Of a stretch of DNA of 64,000 nt, positions 61,462-64,000 are shown piece after piece. The position numbers were made by a program, and so were the translations under genes. The DNA is from Luidia sarsii (Eukaryota; Echinodermata; Asteroidea; Paxillosida; Luidiidae): assembly GCA_949987565.1 (NCBI GenBank), contig OX465103.1, positions 5,246,761-5,310,760 on the forward strand. The letters run 5' to 3'. How positions within the stretch are numbered: position 1 is the stretch's first letter; each line of letters begins with the position of its first letter. The notes beneath the pieces are model-generated. The model was not told where the DNA came from. It worked only from the letters and a program-made list of their open reading frames with translations, and did no database searches.

Positions 61462-64000
61462 CGGTAACTGTTAACACAGAGATGGTCCTGTCAGCTGTTC
61501 CCTGATTTCACAGGAGAGTATGAGACTGTTGGTCCATTTGCGGAACTAGCAAGGGACTTTATAAGGAACACTACACTGTAGCTGGTAGTTGACAAGCCTG
61601 TCCCGTTTGCTCCTCCTGAGCATGTGTGGGCCTCGCTCTGCTCTTAGCTGCTGACTGCTGGGATTGCTGTTGTCAGCAATCTCCAAGTCTCCCATTACGC
61701 TGTGTGATATGTCCGTTTTCCCCGACTGCTCAAAACTTACCACAAATGCTAAAAACATGTATGTATCAAGTGCAGTGTAGTTTTGGGGTAGAGGTTGACT
61801 GTTTAGTCTGTGAGTGAGGTGGCACTTACTACTCGGTGTGGTTTGTTGTTCCTGATGTTCCAAATAACCTTGTCACTTGTTGCATGTTTTGTTGCACTAT
61901 ATCTGTGTGGTCAATGTACAGTACATGTAACATTGATCACCTTTCTGACTAACCTTCTACTTTGTACTTCCACCATGCAAACCTTGTTTAATACCGGTAT
62001 CCAAACAATGGCAATGTATTGTGCTCGGTGCAGGTTTCTGTGTCGAAACGGCGCTGTGTGGTTTAGGTTCCTGCGTTATGGGACATCAGTCTGGCTTTTG
62101 TCTCGGTGCTCCTATTCGGGAGTTAAAGGCACATGCCATCATGATCGCGATCGTTTAACGCCTCTCTTTAACTGGCCACGGCTGACAGGCTGGATGGAAG
62201 GGCTTAAGCCTTGTGTCATGCTGCCCCATAGCTACCCCACTGCAGACTCTCGGCCACTAATTGACGTGGAGGCTTCTGTCTTGTTTCGTATGTGCTTATC
62301 CCTTCCTGAAGCTGCCGGCTCTCTTCATTAGCCTCCCTTGGCAGTCTGCCCCAGACTTGGAGGCTTATTGCCCGTGCCAAGATACTTGTAGTCTTTGAGC
62401 AGGCCCTGTCTCCATTTTTTTTAAAGTGCCTTGTGTAGTATTGTAGTTAGCACCTGCATGGTGCCCTCAGTATTAGGACACGTGTGTGGCCATTTTCCTC
62501 GGAGCCGTTTTAGAACCGAAATTTCATAAAATCCTGTGGCCAGCCAGAAGCTCCACTTGCTCCTATTATTCAAATTTGTGCAAGTCAAGCTCAAAAGGCA
62601 TCTCTTGAAATGCGCAATCTTGTGCATCGGCGATCTTGTCCGAATCGAGGAGGTGTTGCCCTGCTCAGCAGGATTTCATGCCCAAGCATTGTCAACTTGT
62701 CAAGCAGGTGCAAGAAACGGGGGCCATGGCTGGCAGTTTGCCCCTGAAGACAAGTCTGATGAAGCTGGCGGCTTGCATGCCTTGTGCCAGAGAACTTGTG
62801 GACAAGACCATGCTACTCTGTAGTTTATACAGTGGAGCGTCGCTAGAACAAACATCCCGGGATACAATTGTTCGGTATAGCGGTGCCGGTCGTTCGTAAT
62901 AGCAGTGGCGGACTGGCGGCCACATATTTTGTGCACAAAAATCAGCAGCCAAGCAGCCAGCGACATTCCACTGTAGTGGCCTATCCCCTCTTGGCTCTCT
63001 ACATCGAATATTGCTGGCCAGATTAACTGCGCATCAGGACACACAGACAGGCACTTGCTGTAGCAGACTCAAGAGAAGACTAATTTATTACATGTACTTT
63101 GAAGCCACCCTTGAGCAGCTTTTCACAACAGACCTTGCTGGCAGTCTGCCCCAAATGCATGTGGGGATGGGGGCTTTCCGAAAAAACAACAAAAAAACAA
63201 ACAAAAAGACATGCTGTATGTACATGTAGTTACTGTACATGTACCTCTATTCCACTCTGTGGCGGCACCACCTCCTTGATCCAGTGCAAGCCGCTGGCTG
63301 TTAACCCTGTTTTACACTCAAAGGAAATCCAAGCAGCCCTCACCACCCACTTCATGCATGGACTTTTGTGAAATTGCTTTCATGAAAAAAATTCTCCCAT
63401 CCCTCCTCCATTTCTGTGCACCCCGGGATCTCGCCCCCGGTCTTGGGGGGGGGGGGGTCATCAGTCAGTGATGGCAGCCAGCCACAGATCACACCAGGCT
63501 TATGCCTGGATTAGGTAGGACATGAGCATCCCCCCTCTTCTCTTGCTACTGCTAGTGAAGAGTCCGTCGCCAGCTCGGCAGCGCGAGAGGCTGGCTTCAA
63601 CTCTCTCCTAGGGACCCCTAACTCCCCCGGGGCCCCTCCATTCCTGCTTTGAGAGCACTTTGACCTTCTGATATAAAAGGCTGCGGGCGAGGGGGATGGC
63701 CCAATGGGCGATCAATTTAGAGGTTGTGACTCCTTCAGTGATACACTGGTCTTAAGACCTGTCTCAAGGTGTAGGATCCAGCTGCCTTTATGTCCTCAGT
63801 GCTGATCACCGCATTTGTCACTGCACTTCACCTGTTTCTGACGTGTGGCTTCTTTTGTCAGTTCTTAACTGACTCCCCCCCCCCCTTAGTTCTGTCTGCC
63901 ACCCGGCGTCAGTAAGATTTTCAAGGAGGGAGAGAAGATCATATTTGGTTTGTGTCAGCTGCAGAGCAGTTATTTGAAAAAAAAAATTGGCTTGGGTTTG
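61462..64000. other. Intron of ST7 (end of window), low-copy, no exon recognised
   Basis: Relatively few ACATGT runs; G/C homopolymers near 63447 and 63878. A + strand open frame at 61810-62331 (173 codons) has no recognised domain, and no ST7 segment is found. The balanced composition of about 62030-62400 and 63480-63760 (the latter with a TATAAAAGG at 63672) could mark regulatory sequence; this is a guess. Confidence 0.45.

Noticed and set aside
61810..62331. 173-codon + strand open frame
   Set aside because: It is the longest frame in ordinary-composition intron sequence, but it shows no recognised domain, signal or splice context, and it lies inside an ST7 intron. Left as chance pending transcript data.

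Overview
The window is nuclear DNA from an intron-rich animal. It has canonical GT-AG introns, long introns packed with small transposons, CpG-containing sequence and one 200-base assembly gap of N. The two recognisable genes (a Tie-like receptor tyrosine kinase and ST7) and the great abundance of the palindromic hexamer ACATGT suggest an invertebrate deuterostome (echinoderm, hemichordate or lancelet). I cannot choose between these from sequence alone.

Layout. Positions 1-4422 (+) hold the last six coding exons of a Tie-like receptor tyrosine kinase. The spliced reading frame is intact for 159 residues and ends in a short tail with two tyrosines. Positions 4423-7430 are intergenic. From 7655 (+) to beyond the window's end lies ST7. 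Seven coding exons (7655-7805, 32656-32738, 34187-34319, 35191-35361, 47140-47218, 50441-50598, 51282-51379) join with matching phases into 291 codons, about the N-terminal half of the protein. The next conserved exon was not found before 64000. Introns make up about 98% of the ST7 interval; the first is about 24.9 kb.

Intron and intergenic content. There are at least ten families of non-autonomous elements. They include a pair of MITEs with TTAA target duplications; a Tc1/mariner element with a broken transposase and another element inserted in it; elements with CAGGG ends and 5-bp target duplications; a 634-bp element holding the truncated starts of two opposed transposon genes (a THAP-type protein and a probable companion ORF); four larger elements with motif-rich ends; and a tRNA-headed composite repeat whose palindromic body recurs at least a dozen times. 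Tandem arrays include a 21-bp minisatellite, a 67-bp array, an 84-bp array, a perfect 533-bp duplication and long pyrimidine tracts.

Most interesting observation. Diverged copies of the same repeat differ by net 6-bp gains that create ACATGT. At several sites the change is TA to TACATGTA, which is the footprint left when a Tc1-type element with CA...TG ends excises. Repeated insertion and excision at the new TA sites could build the ACATGT arrays that pervade this window. The two genes themselves look ordinary and show no sign of working together; no operon-like organisation, CRISPR array or RNA gene was identified.
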